From Ascaphus truei (Eukaryota; Chordata; Amphibia; Anura; Ascaphidae): DNA of 64,000 nt. The notes below the pieces were generated by a model. The model was not told where the DNA came from. It searched no databases and saw only the letters and a list, made by a program, of their open reading frames with translations. The position numbers and the translations under genes are program-made. Numbering within the stretch: position 1 is the first letter of the stretch; each line of letters starts with the position of its first letter. Positions 10,320 through 19,555 of this stretch are shown piece after piece. The stretch spans positions 73,811,763 through 73,875,762 of the forward strand of contig CM071570.1 in assembly GCA_036426205.1 (NCBI GenBank), read 5' to 3'.

Positions 10320-10890
10320 ATACTACAGATATGTAACCCATAGGGATTGGACAGCAAGGAGAGGAGACAGATGTGATGAGTAGGAGAGGGAGTGTAGTAT
10401 GCACAGAGAGGAGCCGACACAGTAAGGCAGGCAGTACAAAGAGGGGAAAGAGTGCGAAGAGCAGCAGGGTATGATGGAGGAGGGAGCGGAGAAGAGATGG
10501 CAAGTAGGGGAGAGGCGACAGAAAGAGAAAGCAAGGAGAAGAGGAGACAGCGAGAGACAGCTAAGGAGAGGCGGAGACAGAGGGATGATGAAGAAAAAGG
10601 AATAGAGACCTGTGTGCAAAACGGGCAGGAGGGAGTGCAAAGAGAGGGCAGGAGAGACAGCAAGGTGAATAGGTGTGGGAAACAGAGAGAGCAAGGAGAG
10701 GAGGAGATGAGTGAGATGAGTAGGAGAGGAGAGAGTGTAGTGTGCACAAAGAAGAGCAGAAACTGTAAGGCAGGGAGTGCAAAAAGAGGAGAGGAGAGAG
10801 TTCAAAGAGGAGCAGGCATGATAGAGGAGAGAGTAAGGTTGGGAAGAGGGGACAAGAGACAGCAAGGCATTCCAGGGAGGGGTGTAAACA
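10320..10890 (+). repeat. purine-rich (GA/GGA) tract, about 570 bp
   Basis: The plus strand is strongly biased to G and A, with many GAGAGG and AGGAGA runs. The minus strand is polypyrimidine, which opens several long Ser/Leu/Pro-rich frames (for example 10259-10747 and 10323-10865). These are composition artefacts. Direct repetition is visible: AGTAGGAGAGG...AGTGTAGT...TGCACAAAG/TGCACAGAG near 10378-10410 and again near 10720-10752. Confidence 0.75.
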
Positions 10891-12814
10891 AAGATTTAGT
10901 GGTGTTTAGCTCAGGGGACCCCCTGGTTCTAACCATGTAATAATATGGGTGCTAAAAAAAACTAATTGAGTAGAAGGAGCTCCTTTACCTCCCAATTATA
11001 TATTGCAGCAATTTGTTATTTGCTAGCATGTGATAATAAAACCAGTAATGTAATGAATTTTGGGGGGGTTTTCTATTCTGTTTCTGCCCTTTGTAACATT
11101 ACACGTTACAGTATTTACTACTATGTGGCAATACAACCTATTAATGAAATACATTATAACCATCTTTCTATACAGTAGTTTCAGATGAACGGATAGGATT
11201 AGATTATATCAATGGCAAGGCTGCATATAATATGTCCACAAAGAGAGAGGATTGTAGTTGGGTTTTCTAATAAGGAGACAAATAGGGACACTGAGATTTG
11301 AGGCTTAAATAGACATTGTGGGGATAGATGGAGATAAACTGGAAACCCAGGTTTCATTTGCATATATCACGTCATCAGCTCTACTTCATTTCGGAACGAC
11401 TTGCGTCTTCGCATTTGTTCCTGACTATCAAGCCTGCGCTAATAAATCTTCCATTTTGGAGAATCAAAATGTGGAGAGATTTACGTTTAAACCAAGTTTA
11501 AGGAAAACAAATAGCATTATTCTTCACATACTCTGGGGTAAATATACTGTATGCAACTGTCAAACTCATCCGCGCACTTGCATAGCAAATCTAATACTCT
11601 TTAAGCCTTTGAAAATTCCAAAAGCTTAAAGCTATTAAAAATATCTTTGTTTTTTTTTACATTAAGGATTCCATTAACCATGTTAACTTGATTTAATCAG
11701 TATTTTGTAAACCAACTACCTTTTATGTTATTGGGGGATTAATTTTAAGCGCTGTGTGGATTTTAGGACAAATAGTCTGGTATGTGTCGGGTCTGCCTGA
11801 TGAATTGCTAAAACTGCGCTGTGTGCACTGATTATTTATTTCATGCAGTAAAGAAGCCTGCACGTCCTGGGCAGCTGTTCCTTATTTTCTGTATTTGATT
11901 TGGGATGCTGTTCACTCTACTACATTTTATCTACAGAGAAACAAATCAAAGCACTGTAATTCCCAGAATAGCCCTACTACATACTACTATCAGCATAAGC
12001 GTCACACATGTTGACCTTGTGCCAATTATAAACCATATAAAAACTAGAATAGTCATAGAAGAGAAATGTAAATGTGGGTCATGTACAGACGAGGCTGATT
12101 TACCGTTCGCTGACACTTAAATGCTAACTACAGCAGCATAACGATTAACTAACCAATACAGTACAATGAGAATTTACGTCTGTTACTATATCACAGATGT
12201 ATCCTGGTTCACTGGAAAAGTAAATTGGTTTTTCATAGAATAAACATGAAATGAGAATCACATTTCTTTTGTTTTTATGATTTAAGACGAAAAGTCATAA
12301 TATATGCTTCCTTCCATCATAATATAATCCCTACAGTAAGTGTGGGCCTTTTTCTTGTCCAAAAACGTGCCCTTTTTATGTTTACATATATTGGATTTGT
12401 GTATATTAGCATATTATACTAAAAACATGTTTTCTTTTAATACTTACGGGAGGTTACGTATAAAGAATATGAAGAATAAAACTGTACTGTGTAAAAAATG
12501 TGCGGCATATATTGGTCTGTCATTATTCATGCTCTTACATACGGTGTGCCTTTTCTTATTGTGTCTATGGTGTGCATCTTGCTCCTTCAGTATAAATGCA
12601 TTGAGAATGGTTTGCGTCGACTTGCATTTTTCTTTTATGACAAGAAAAATATTGATGCATTTATGGTGCAGAAAAGGGTCTCATGCATGCAATGTATTAA
12701 TTCCTATTATTTTATATGTGCGCCACCAACACCATTTAAACTCTGCCTCTGACCAGCCCACACATGTCTGTTTTCTCTTTGATCTGAACAACCTATTGGT
12801 TTTATACATTAGCA
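10891..12814. other. unassigned 1.9-kb interval
   Basis: AT-rich with scattered short frames. The longest open frame (12340-12939, Cys/Leu-rich) runs into the MITE at 12815 and matches no family I know. CTCAGGGGACCCCCTGG at about 10911-10927 echoes a module of the 16-20 kb composite element. Confidence 0.4.
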
Positions 12815-12918
12815 CAGGAGTGGCCAACTCCAGTCCTCAAGGACCACCAAGAGGTCAGGGTTTCACAATACCCCTGCTTCACACAGGTGGCTCAATTAGT
12901 GGCTCGGTCAATGAATGG
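12815..12918 (+). mobile_element. palindromic hAT-like MITE, half copy
   Basis: Begins CAGGAGTGGCCAACTCCAGT and continues through CCTCAAGGACCACCAAGAGG to CACACAGGTGGCTCAATTAG. This is one arm of a palindromic element; the second arm is absent. A fragment of the same family is at 5921-5970. The hAT label is from memory of similar amphibian repeats. Confidence 0.6.
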
Positions 12919-13249
12919 TTACAAGTGGTGCAACGTTAATCACCTTTAGTGGATATGCGTTACGACTATCGATACGTTATCGGGGGGGGGGTAACATTTC
13001 GATAAAATATTAAACGGACCTCTGAGAATTGAGATAAAATTAATTACTTTTGTGAAATTTACTTGTTGATTTTACTTGTTGATTTTACTTTTTGAGTGTC
13101 GGTCCAATACACTTCTCGTTGATCGTAGACCTGAGCACCAACAGACAACGAAGTCTTCTAGAACCGGTGAGTGCATGCACCAAATAAACAGTAATATTGT
13201 TTTTTGACTGCTACATTTCCATAGTTTTATATAAATGCAACATGGTTAG
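12919..13249. other. unassigned sequence
   Basis: Contains a short direct repeat of TTTTACTTGTTGA near 13060-13090 and a G9 run at about 12981. Nothing else recognised. Confidence 0.4.
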
Positions 13250-13933
13250 TCTACTCTGCCTGTCTCTTCCCCCCTGTCACATAAGCCCTAAGCAATCTAG
13301 GCTGTGATAGACAATCCTGTGGGCTTTTGACCCCCCCCTCACCCCCTCATGCTCCTCTCTGAGTGAAGGAAGTGTGGTGGTGACTCATGGCCTGTGTATA
13401 GCCTATCAGGTATAGGTACAGACCTTGAGCCCTCCCCTTCTGGCTCCTCAGGGAGGCTGTGCCAAATTTAGGAAGTCTGTTCTCCTTCCTTAGGAGAAGG
13501 AGTGGAAGCTTCTTCTCCTGGCTGGGAGTGAGAAAGGCCATGCAGCCCTCATGGCTGACTGGGCCTGTAAGATCTGATGCTCCAGACTCATGGGCAAGCA
13601 CCATCCAGAGGCTTGGATCCTCTGAGCCCTTGCATCCGCATGTTTGAGAAAGAACTGCAGTGACTGCAATAAACCATCCCTTTTATACTTTTATATACTC
13701 CTGCCTGGATATCAGTCTTTGGGCAGGGAGGATGGATAGAGTGTGTTTTAGTGGAGACTGTCTCCAGAAGACTCTGGAGCCACTACAACTGGAGGCGCTG
13801 ACACTAACAGCCTGTCCTGGTCTCCATACCAACGCAGACATCTCAGCTCTCTTGACCCTCACAGGTATGCCGCACCACAACAGCTAGTAGCCGCAACACA
13901 TATCTCCTAGAGGGTGGGAATACATGTGCTACA
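13250..13933 (+). mobile_element. LTR-like repeat, family B, copy 1
   Basis: Matches 23552-24250 along most of its length. Shared blocks include GGTGACTCATGGCCTGTGTA, AAGCACCATCCAGAGG, CTGGAGGCGCTGA and CTCAGCTCTC. Both copies end in GTGCTACA. AATAAA at 13668-13673 lies at the same relative position as in copy 2 (23971-23976), as expected for an LTR polyadenylation signal. No gag or pol coding lies between or beside the copies. Left border and TSD are not resolved. It could include some leader sequence downstream of a true LTR. Confidence 0.65.
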
Positions 13934-14605
13934 TAGAAAAAACAGTGCCACATAATTTAGAACTCAAAATGTGGGTAGGGTTTAAATAAATATATAAAAA
14001 AAGAAATTGGACTCTAAAAATGTTCTCTCTTGAATTGAATATCCTGCCATCATATTTTAAATTATTATGTCAGCTTCACATTTCATATTCACACTGAAAT
14101 GATGTAAATATGTTTTAGGTGGGAAACATAATACATTCCCTCCTTAAAATAAAATATGCTCATCATGCAAAATAGATCTTCCCCTAAAATGATCTCAGTG
14201 ACCATAAGGGGGAGAAGGAACAAACTAAATACAAGTTACCATATGCTGCCAACATGTTTTGCCAATACAAGTTTACAAAATCAGGGCTAAAGTTATTTGG
14301 AATCCAAAAGCAAACGCACACCCCATAATTCAAAGGGTATTTTATAATTTCCACATAAATGACAACATTTATGACCTGTGTTTGCTCTACAGCTGTTTAG
14401 AATTTGGGCTTTAAACAAGGACACTTTTTCAGCTTTCCAGAAACATGCCTTACTGTAATGTCAACACACGTTTTGAGGGCCTCTTTCACTCAATAACAAG
14501 CCTTTAGATCTATTAATACTTAACATATTGATCTAAAAACGTAAATACAAATACTTAAAAATGATATTAACAATAGTAATGTAACAGTAGTAATAATAAT
14601 AAGTG
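13934..14605. other. unassigned AT-rich sequence
   Basis: No open frame of interest and no repeat boundary seen. Confidence 0.45.
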
Positions 14606-15330
14606 TAGCGCCCTGCTACAGGTATATTTCCACAGCCTGGCATATGGTAACAACTGGTAATGCTAGGGTTAATCAGCAACCTGGTGAAGTCGCATCCCCT
14701 CATGTGGCAACTATTGTAGCAGCTTACAGGCACATGTCTGGGCCTGTGAGCTGCTGGGACTGACAGGACTGACAGGATGAGGGCCTAGCTACAGTTTTTG
14801 GTTCTGCCCAGTACTGGGACAGAATAGCCTGGCCCTCCTCCTGTATAAAGATTTTGGTTCCTCCAAATTAGCTCAGTTCAGTGCTGATTCTACTGGAATT
14901 CTGCCTTACCCATTACGGGGTGAGTAGAGGGTCAGTCTTCCCCAATGGGGGGAAGATACAAGCTTGTCCAGTCCACATGAAGGCCTCTGGCTTTTTGGCA
15001 AGCATCCATAACTGTCCAGGGATGATAAAGGGACCCCAGGGAATACCACATGCAGCTTAAGGTATGAGCTGAGCAGACCAGACTGGCTAGAATCAAAGAA
15101 AACCCTCCTGGCCTTGGTTAACAAGCAGGGATAAGTTTCCAAGATGCAGGTCCTTGAAGCTACTGTAGGTGATCAACAGCAGGCTACCCTTGCAAGGAGT
15201 GGGTGGAACCATACTGTGCAATATAGGTCATGAGGTCCAGTGTACATCTGCGTTGCCCCAAAGGCGGACAGCCTGATGGGGCTCCCCAAGAGCTGCTCCC
15301 CTCTGCACAGGACCAGAATGCTATGGGTTA
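14606..15330 (+). mobile_element. probable LTR or leader, TGTAGCGCCCTGCTACA start
   Basis: Starts TGTAGCGCCCTGCTACAGG and has a TATA-like TGTATAAAGATTTT at about 14842. It is more GC-rich than its surroundings. A block CCAGTGTACATCTGCGTTGC at about 15237 recurs in slightly changed form (15436-15480), so the 3' part is locally duplicated. The right end is not defined. Classification as LTR is inference from the TGTAG start and the TATA-like box. Confidence 0.4.
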
Positions 15331-15482
15331 ACATGTGCTTGTACTTTGAGGAACGTCAACCCCACCCACTGGAATGTTAATGAGCCAAGAGGACACAAAG
15401 AACTTTGTTTTCACAACTACATTGAATCTCAACCACCCCAGTGTACATCTGTGTTGCCCCAAAGGCAGACAGCCTTTGGCAC
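15237..15482 (+). repeat. imperfect direct repeat pair of about 45 bp
   Basis: CAGTGTACATCTGCGTTGCC plus CCAAAGGCGGACAGCCT (from 15238) is repeated as CAGTGTACATCTGTGTTGCC plus CCAAAGGCAGACAGCCT (from about 15439). The repeat flanks a 150-bp segment. Confidence 0.7.
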
Positions 15483-15499
15483 AGCCAAAGGGTGTGAGC

Positions 15500-15766
15500 C
15501 GTTTGCTGATGTTTGGGGATGTTAAAGTGATGTTAAAGCTGCTCTATTTTAATCTCAAACTCACAAACCCTTTATCCCCTGTACCCAATTTTCCAACTCT
15601 ATTTGTCCATGAAATGTCTGTGACTTGACTGCATAACCCTGTTCTTTTAATGTAACCATGTATTTTTTAAACTCTGTGCCCAGGACATACTTGAAAACGA
15701 GAGGTAACTCTCAATGTATTACTTCCTGGTAAAACATTTTTATAAATAAATAAAGTATTCTCCATG
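15500..15766 (+). repeat. LINE (L2-like) 3' tail
   Basis: The end reads GCCCAGGACATACTTGAAAA, then GAGGTAACTCTC, TACTTCCTGGTAAAAC and finally ATAAATAAATAAAG. The inverted copy at 165-275 covers the same terminal block. The A/T-rich short-repeat end is that of a non-LTR element. No coding region is attached. Confidence 0.6.
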
Positions 15767-15921
15767 CCTGCATGGAACTCTTGACTGGAGGGGGAGTGGT
15801 TACTGGCGTAATGCTCTATGAATGTGCACATTGAAAGCCTGTCCTGATGCTGCGGTCTATTATGTACTATTTGCTTGTGCTACAGAGGATACATATTCAC
15901 TGATCCAGTGTATAGAGTCAA
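15767..15921. other. flank of the composite element
   Basis: Ordinary sequence ending TATAGAGTCAA at the left border of the composite element. No target duplication with the right flank (ATGGACTG) was found. Confidence 0.4.
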
Positions 15922-16108
15922 GGGGGCCGATTCACTAAGCTCCGTTAAGTGGCTTTAAGAGCGCAAAGTACCCTTTAAGGCCGATAAGGCTGCAGTGAGA
16001 TTCACTATGCAGTGATGATTGTGCTTTATCGCTCTTAAAAGGGCTTTTTTCAGCCCTCAGCGCAAAATGCGCACCATCAGACTATTGCGCTGCTTTTTGC
16101 CAGTACAG

Positions 16109-16143
16109 GAGATTCACTAAGCAGCGCTAAGTGAATCGGCCTT
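16109..16143. repeat. internal hairpin made from the terminal sequence
   Basis: GATTCACTAAGC followed by GCGCTAAGTGAATCGGCC repeats the element's own terminal sequence in both orientations. 15922-16142 could therefore be a short MITE-like end module in its own right. Confidence 0.6.
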
Positions 16144-16299
16144 AAAAAACGCGCCTAACAAACGCGCCAGCTAAAGGCAGGCGCAAAATGAGCTGGACTT
16201 AGAAAATATTTCTTTGTTTACCTTTTTGCAGGCACACTATCCATACAACAGGCCCGCGGATGTCCCCGGCTGACTACGGGGGTCCCCCAGGGTCCGCGC

Positions 16300-16376
16300 G
16301 TGTCCGGGGTCCCCGCGGGCGTTCGGGGGTCCCCGCGGGCGTCCGGGGGTCCCTGCGGCCGTCCCCGGGCCTGCGG
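16300..16376. repeat. GC-rich minisatellite, about 20-bp unit
   Basis: About four units of the form GTCCGGGGTCCCCGCGGGC are seen back to back, the last ones more diverged. It is the most GC-rich stretch of the left half of the element. Confidence 0.65.
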
Positions 16377-16388
16377 TACCAATGGTGT

Positions 16389-16535
16389 GCCCCAAAAAAT
16401 AAACAATACTATAAAAAATACCCCCGCCCCCTAACACATACACTACAGTAATGGACAAAATTACTATTATCCACATATGGATATTAATGCATTTGCCCAT
16501 TAGATATACATTAATCACAATAAATACAATAAATA
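16389..16535 (+). repeat. inverted repeat arm (partner 18138-18280)
   Basis: CCTAACACATACACTACAGT, ACAAAATTACTATTATCCAC and TTAATCACAATAAATACAAT are the reverse complement, with few changes, of the block at 18138-18280. Each arm also folds on itself around ATCCACATATGGAT-type sequence. Confidence 0.8.
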
Positions 16536-16555
16536 CATAATTTCCCAGAGTTCCC

Positions 16556-16800
16556 ACGCTCTGATTGGCTACCATACCATGTGAGGCCAGCCATGTTTGT
16601 TTGGGTGACGTCATCTTAAAGGCAATTGAAGCACAGCCATTCTGATTGGCTGGCGTCATTGCCTTTAAATGACGTCATCAATTTTTTTTCCTTCGGCCAA
16701 AGCACATGGTTTTCACAGCCCAATCAGGACCGTGAGAACCATAAGACGAAAATGTGACATCATAGGCCTATAAAAGCCTATGTCATCTCATTTTGAAGCT
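16556..16800 (+). promoter_or_regulatory. RNA polymerase II promoter-like block
   Basis: Two full CRE octamers TGACGTCA lie at 16606-16613 and 16670-16677. Three inverted-CCAAT/CCAAT motifs occur (CTGATTGGCT at 16561, CTGATTGGCT at 16643, CCCAATCAGG at about 16719). TATAAAAG is at 16769-16776, about 25-30 bp before a plausible start near 16800. AAAGGCAAT/ATTGCCTTT form an inverted repeat between the CREs, and CATAGGC/GCCTATG bracket the TATA box. The motif set is complete for a CREB/NF-Y type promoter; activity is inferred. Confidence 0.5.
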
Positions 16801-17023
16801 AGACGGCGAGGAGGAAAGACCTCCTATAGAAGAAAGAAGATCAGGGAGTGGCGGATGAAGATAAGAAGACCCAGAAGAAGACAGGAGAAGATCCCCACTA
16901 TGGATTAGAAATAGAAGAAAGAAGATACAGACACTTGTGGATTGTAAGGGTTTATTTATTTATGGTTACCTGGTTCCTGTTGTTGGATTACTTGTTCGAG
17001 AGCTTCCGGTTCCCCTTGATTTC
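16800..17023 (+). other. exon-like block 1 (purine-rich, followed by GTGAGT)
   Basis: Downstream of the TATA box the sequence becomes purine-rich (GAAGAAAG repeats) and ends TTGATTTCG|GTGAGTGG, a good 5' splice site. A second possible donor, ATG|GTAAGTAA, follows about 20 bp later. One open frame from a GTG at 16848 begins ADEDKKTQKKTGEDPHYG, but no ATG in good context is evident. It may be a 5' UTR exon or an enhancer-rich non-coding exon. Confidence 0.4.
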
Positions 17024-17844
17024 GGTGAGTGGTTCATCTAATGGTAAGTAAACAAAATAAATGTATTTTATTTTTATTTTACAGGTTTTTTTTATTTTTT
17101 TTCATGGCGTCCATTTTTTTTTATGTCCATTTATTTGCCTTGAATATATGTATGTCACTATGGATATACATACATACAGGACGTCAGTGGTTGTATTGTA
17201 TATTTATTTTTAATGTTATTCAATTGATTTTGATGCTCTTTTATTGCACCTGTATTTATGTCTGTAAACTATAGATGGACAGCCATACAGGTATAATAAA
17301 AACTTGTTTGCTTGCCTTGTTTTGATATTTTTTGGAATTGCAATTTGCTGCTTTGTGTAAAAATGTGTTTCTAATCTACATTTCATTTTTTCAAATGTTT
17401 ATTTAAAGGCTGTTTGCTATAGATTATTTCATTGGCTTATTTTTGGAAGCTAGATTTATTGTGATGGTTACTTTGACATAGATTATTTTTCACAATGGTT
17501 TGTTTTTAGGATTTGAAGTGTGTAATTGATTTGGATTGTAATTGATTGGAGATTGGATTAATTGATGGTAATTTAATTGTGTTGAGATGCTTTGTTTTTA
17601 TTTAATAATTGTATTTGTATCTTGTTTGGAATTGTGTATTTGAGTTGGAGCATTGGTTTGCATAGTATACATGATGCACAGATTAATTGTATCATGTACA
17701 CATTGTCAAATTGAGTGTTTTTATTTGGATTTCTTAGATATTGATTTTGCTTGGTGCTGTTTGATATTGGGAGAGATTTGTATTTCGGCATGTACAGTAT
17801 ATCCTTAACCATTTATTTGTATATTGGTTAATCATGCATATACA

Positions 17845-17883
<39 letters not shown>

Positions 17884-18069
17884 CATATGTATACATACAT
17901 AATATATACATACATGATGAAGCCACTGTACAAATAAATGGGTGAACGGTGGGTATCGGGTCAGGGTGGCTTAACCCCTTAATGACTGTAGTGGTTAATA
18001 ACCGCTAAGGTCATTAAGGGGTTAGGGGACATTAGTTTGGCTCTTTTTCTTCTTGTGTATATTTTTCAG
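17024..18069 (+). other. intron-like AT-rich spacer
   Basis: About 1 kb of T-rich sequence between the GTGAGT donor and a strong acceptor (CTTCTTGTGTATATTTTTCAG at the right end, quoted from its last bases TTTTTCAG). It holds a TA microsatellite at 17846-17880 and a hairpin at 17971-18023. Confidence 0.4.
17971..18023. repeat. hairpin module (TTAACCCCTTAATGAC type)
   Basis: TTAACCCCTTAATGAC is followed by its near reverse complement GTCATTAAGGGGTTA, with TAGTGGTTAATAACCGCTAAG between them as inner arms. It belongs to the same module series as 18341, 19216, 51002 and 51153. Confidence 0.75.
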
Positions 18070-18131
18070 CACCCCAGTGTATGGACGGTGAGGAAGATGA
18101 GGATGGCCTTCATCGTGGGTGCCGGACAAGG
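18070..18131 (+). other. exon-like block 2
   Basis: 62 nt between a pyrimidine tract ending TTTTTCAG and the donor AAGG|GTGAGTAA. One frame reads PQCMDGEEDEDGLHRGCRTR without stops. The block at 50608-50701 has the equivalent peptide VPQLDEEDESLHPGKG, also ending at a donor (AAGG|GTAAGA). Differences between the two are in-frame 3-bp indels and several third-position changes, as expected for coding sequence. The product is unknown; it is short and acidic. A non-coding conserved splice module is the alternative. Confidence 0.5.
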
Positions 18132-18137
18132 GTGAGT

Positions 18138-18280
18138 AAAAAATGTTTTTATTGTATTTATTGTGATTAATGTATATTTAATGGGCAAATGCATTATTAT
18201 CCATATGTGGATAATAGTAATTTTGCCCATTACTGTAGTGTGTATGTGTTAGGGGGCGGGGGGGGGGGATGTGTGTTGTA
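18138..18280 (-). repeat. inverted repeat arm (partner 16389-16535)
   Basis: TATTGTGATTAATGTATATT, TATTATCCATATGTGGATAA and CACTACAGT-complement sequence mirror the left arm. The inner GGGCAAATGC...AATTTTGCCC forms its own hairpin, whose counterpart in the 50.6-kb copy is at 50868-50913. Confidence 0.8.
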
Positions 18281-18340
18281 TATAGCAATGTTTATTGGGG
18301 GAAATTGTCCCCAATAAACATGCTATTATGCCTTAATCCC

Positions 18341-18375
18341 TTCATTGCCTTAGTGGATAGCCGCTAAGGTAATGA
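18341..18375. repeat. hairpin module AAGGTAATGAA
   Basis: TTCATTGCCTTAGTGGATAG then CCGCTAAGGTAATGAA: two arms pairing around GGATAGCC. The arm and the following 50 bp are repeated in inverted orientation at 19168-19251. Confidence 0.8.
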
Positions 18376-18422
18376 AGCTGCTTTAATGTATTTTTATTAA
18401 TAGTGTGCGGGAGCAGGGGGTC

Positions 18423-18944
18423 TTTTCTGAAGCCAGGGTCACGTTTGATGTGTGAATGGCTCCCGATAGCATTAACTTAGTTCCCTTTTAAATCACTCCA
18501 AGCCCTGTAATATTTCCTCCACTTTATTGGGAAAAGCAGCAGGATACAAATACTTGTGGATGGTATGTAGTGGTGATTATTAGTTAGAAACCGGTAAAAA
18601 GAGATGGCCTCACCATGGGGATGAACAGAGAAGGGTCTTGTACTCACTGTCTCCAGGGTGGAAAAGGAAGTGAGGGGCAGTGTGGGTAAAGGAATAGTCT
18701 AAGGGCCGACTATCTCTGAACAAACAGGAGGGGGGCAGACTAGCCCATTCTGGTGAGGATCTCAGAAACTGCAGTAGCAGCTCACTGATTCCATGCCCAG
18801 AGGCAAGAAATGCAACATTGTTGCAAGTTACACAGGCACAGTATGTGTGTGCAAACTCCATGCAGCTGGGAATAATATCTGACAGGCAGAAGCTGCAAAG
18901 GAGAGAGGGAGTTGAGTCAGAAAGTTAGTTCTGGTTCCATGACA
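18423..18944 (-). mobile_element. solo LTR inserted in the composite element, TSD GGGTC
   Basis: GGGTC stands on both sides (18418-18422 and 18945-18949). Removing the 522-bp insert restores GCAGGGGGTCCCCTGAGGTG, which matches the uninterrupted paralogous arm at 19296 (GCAGGGGGTCTCCTGAGCTG). On the minus strand the insert begins TGTCATGGAACC and has AATAAA at 18523-18528 (reverse strand) near its 3' end, as an LTR should. The 3' end lacks a clear CA, so a few terminal bases may be changed. No coding remains. Confidence 0.7.
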
Positions 18945-19174
18945 GGGTCCCCTGAGGTGAACCGCATTGATTTGTGGCTCAGGGACCCCCTGCTTCCCGA
19001 GTTACAGGCCCCGGTAAGGGGCATCGGATGCCAGTGTCGCCGCCATCTTTATAGAGCCCACGTCGCGTCTTGGACGCTATAAAGATTTTGCCGACGCCCC
19101 ATACCGGGGCCTGTAACTCGGGAAGCAGAGGGTCCCTGAGCCATTAATCAATGCGGTTCAGCTCAGGAGACCCC
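18945..19174. repeat. long palindrome 1
   Basis: Arms at about 18945-19023 and 19096-19174 pair: GCTTCCCGAGTTACAGGCCC against GGGCCTGTAACTCGGGAAGC, and GAACCGCATTGAT against ATCAATGCGGTTC. The loop holds a second inner pair around CTTTATAG/CTATAAAG. Confidence 0.85.
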
Positions 19175-19215
19175 CTGCTCCCGCACACTATTATTAAAAT
19201 GTACTTTAATGCAGC

Positions 19216-19251
19216 TTCATTACCATAGCGGCTATCCGCTACGGTAATGAA
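19216..19251. repeat. hairpin module, inverted copy
   Basis: TTCATTACCATAGCGG then CTATCCGCTACGGTAATGAA. It is the mirror partner of the 18341 hairpin region. Confidence 0.8.
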
Positions 19252-19273
19252 TTATTATTTATTGGTATTGGTG

Positions 19274-19555
19274 TTTTAATACTAGTGTAGATGTGCAGGG
19301 GGTCTCCTGAGCTGAACCGCATTGGTTTCAGGTCCGGGGGCCCTCTACTTCAGGAGATATAGGCCCCGTTATGGGGTACCGGTATCTCCTGCACTTATAA
19401 AGCTCCCGCGTCACGTGACCGGGACATTTACATTTTGCAGGGGATACCGGCACCCCATAACGGGGCCTCTATCTCCTGAAGTAGGGCTTCCCCGGACCTG
19501 AAACCAATGCGGTTCAGCTCAGGAGACCCCCTGCTCATGTACACTAGTATTAAAA
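19274..19555. repeat. long palindrome 2, related to palindrome 1
   Basis: Arms at about 19274-19392 and 19436-19555 pair: TTTTAATACTAGTGTA against TACACTAGTATTAAAA, and GGCCCCGTTATGGGGT against ACCCCATAACGGGGCC in form. Both palindromes begin with the same GGGTCTCCTGAGCTGAACCG-type module, so the second is a diverged duplicate of the first. Confidence 0.85.

Noticed and set aside
10259..10865. Three overlapping 160-180-codon minus-strand frames
   Set aside because: Low-complexity Ser/Leu/Pro translation of a GA-rich tract.
12340..12939. 199-codon Cys/Leu-rich frame, possible membrane protein
   Set aside because: AT-rich ordinary sequence that runs into a MITE at its C-terminus; no family resemblance and no splice signals supporting it.
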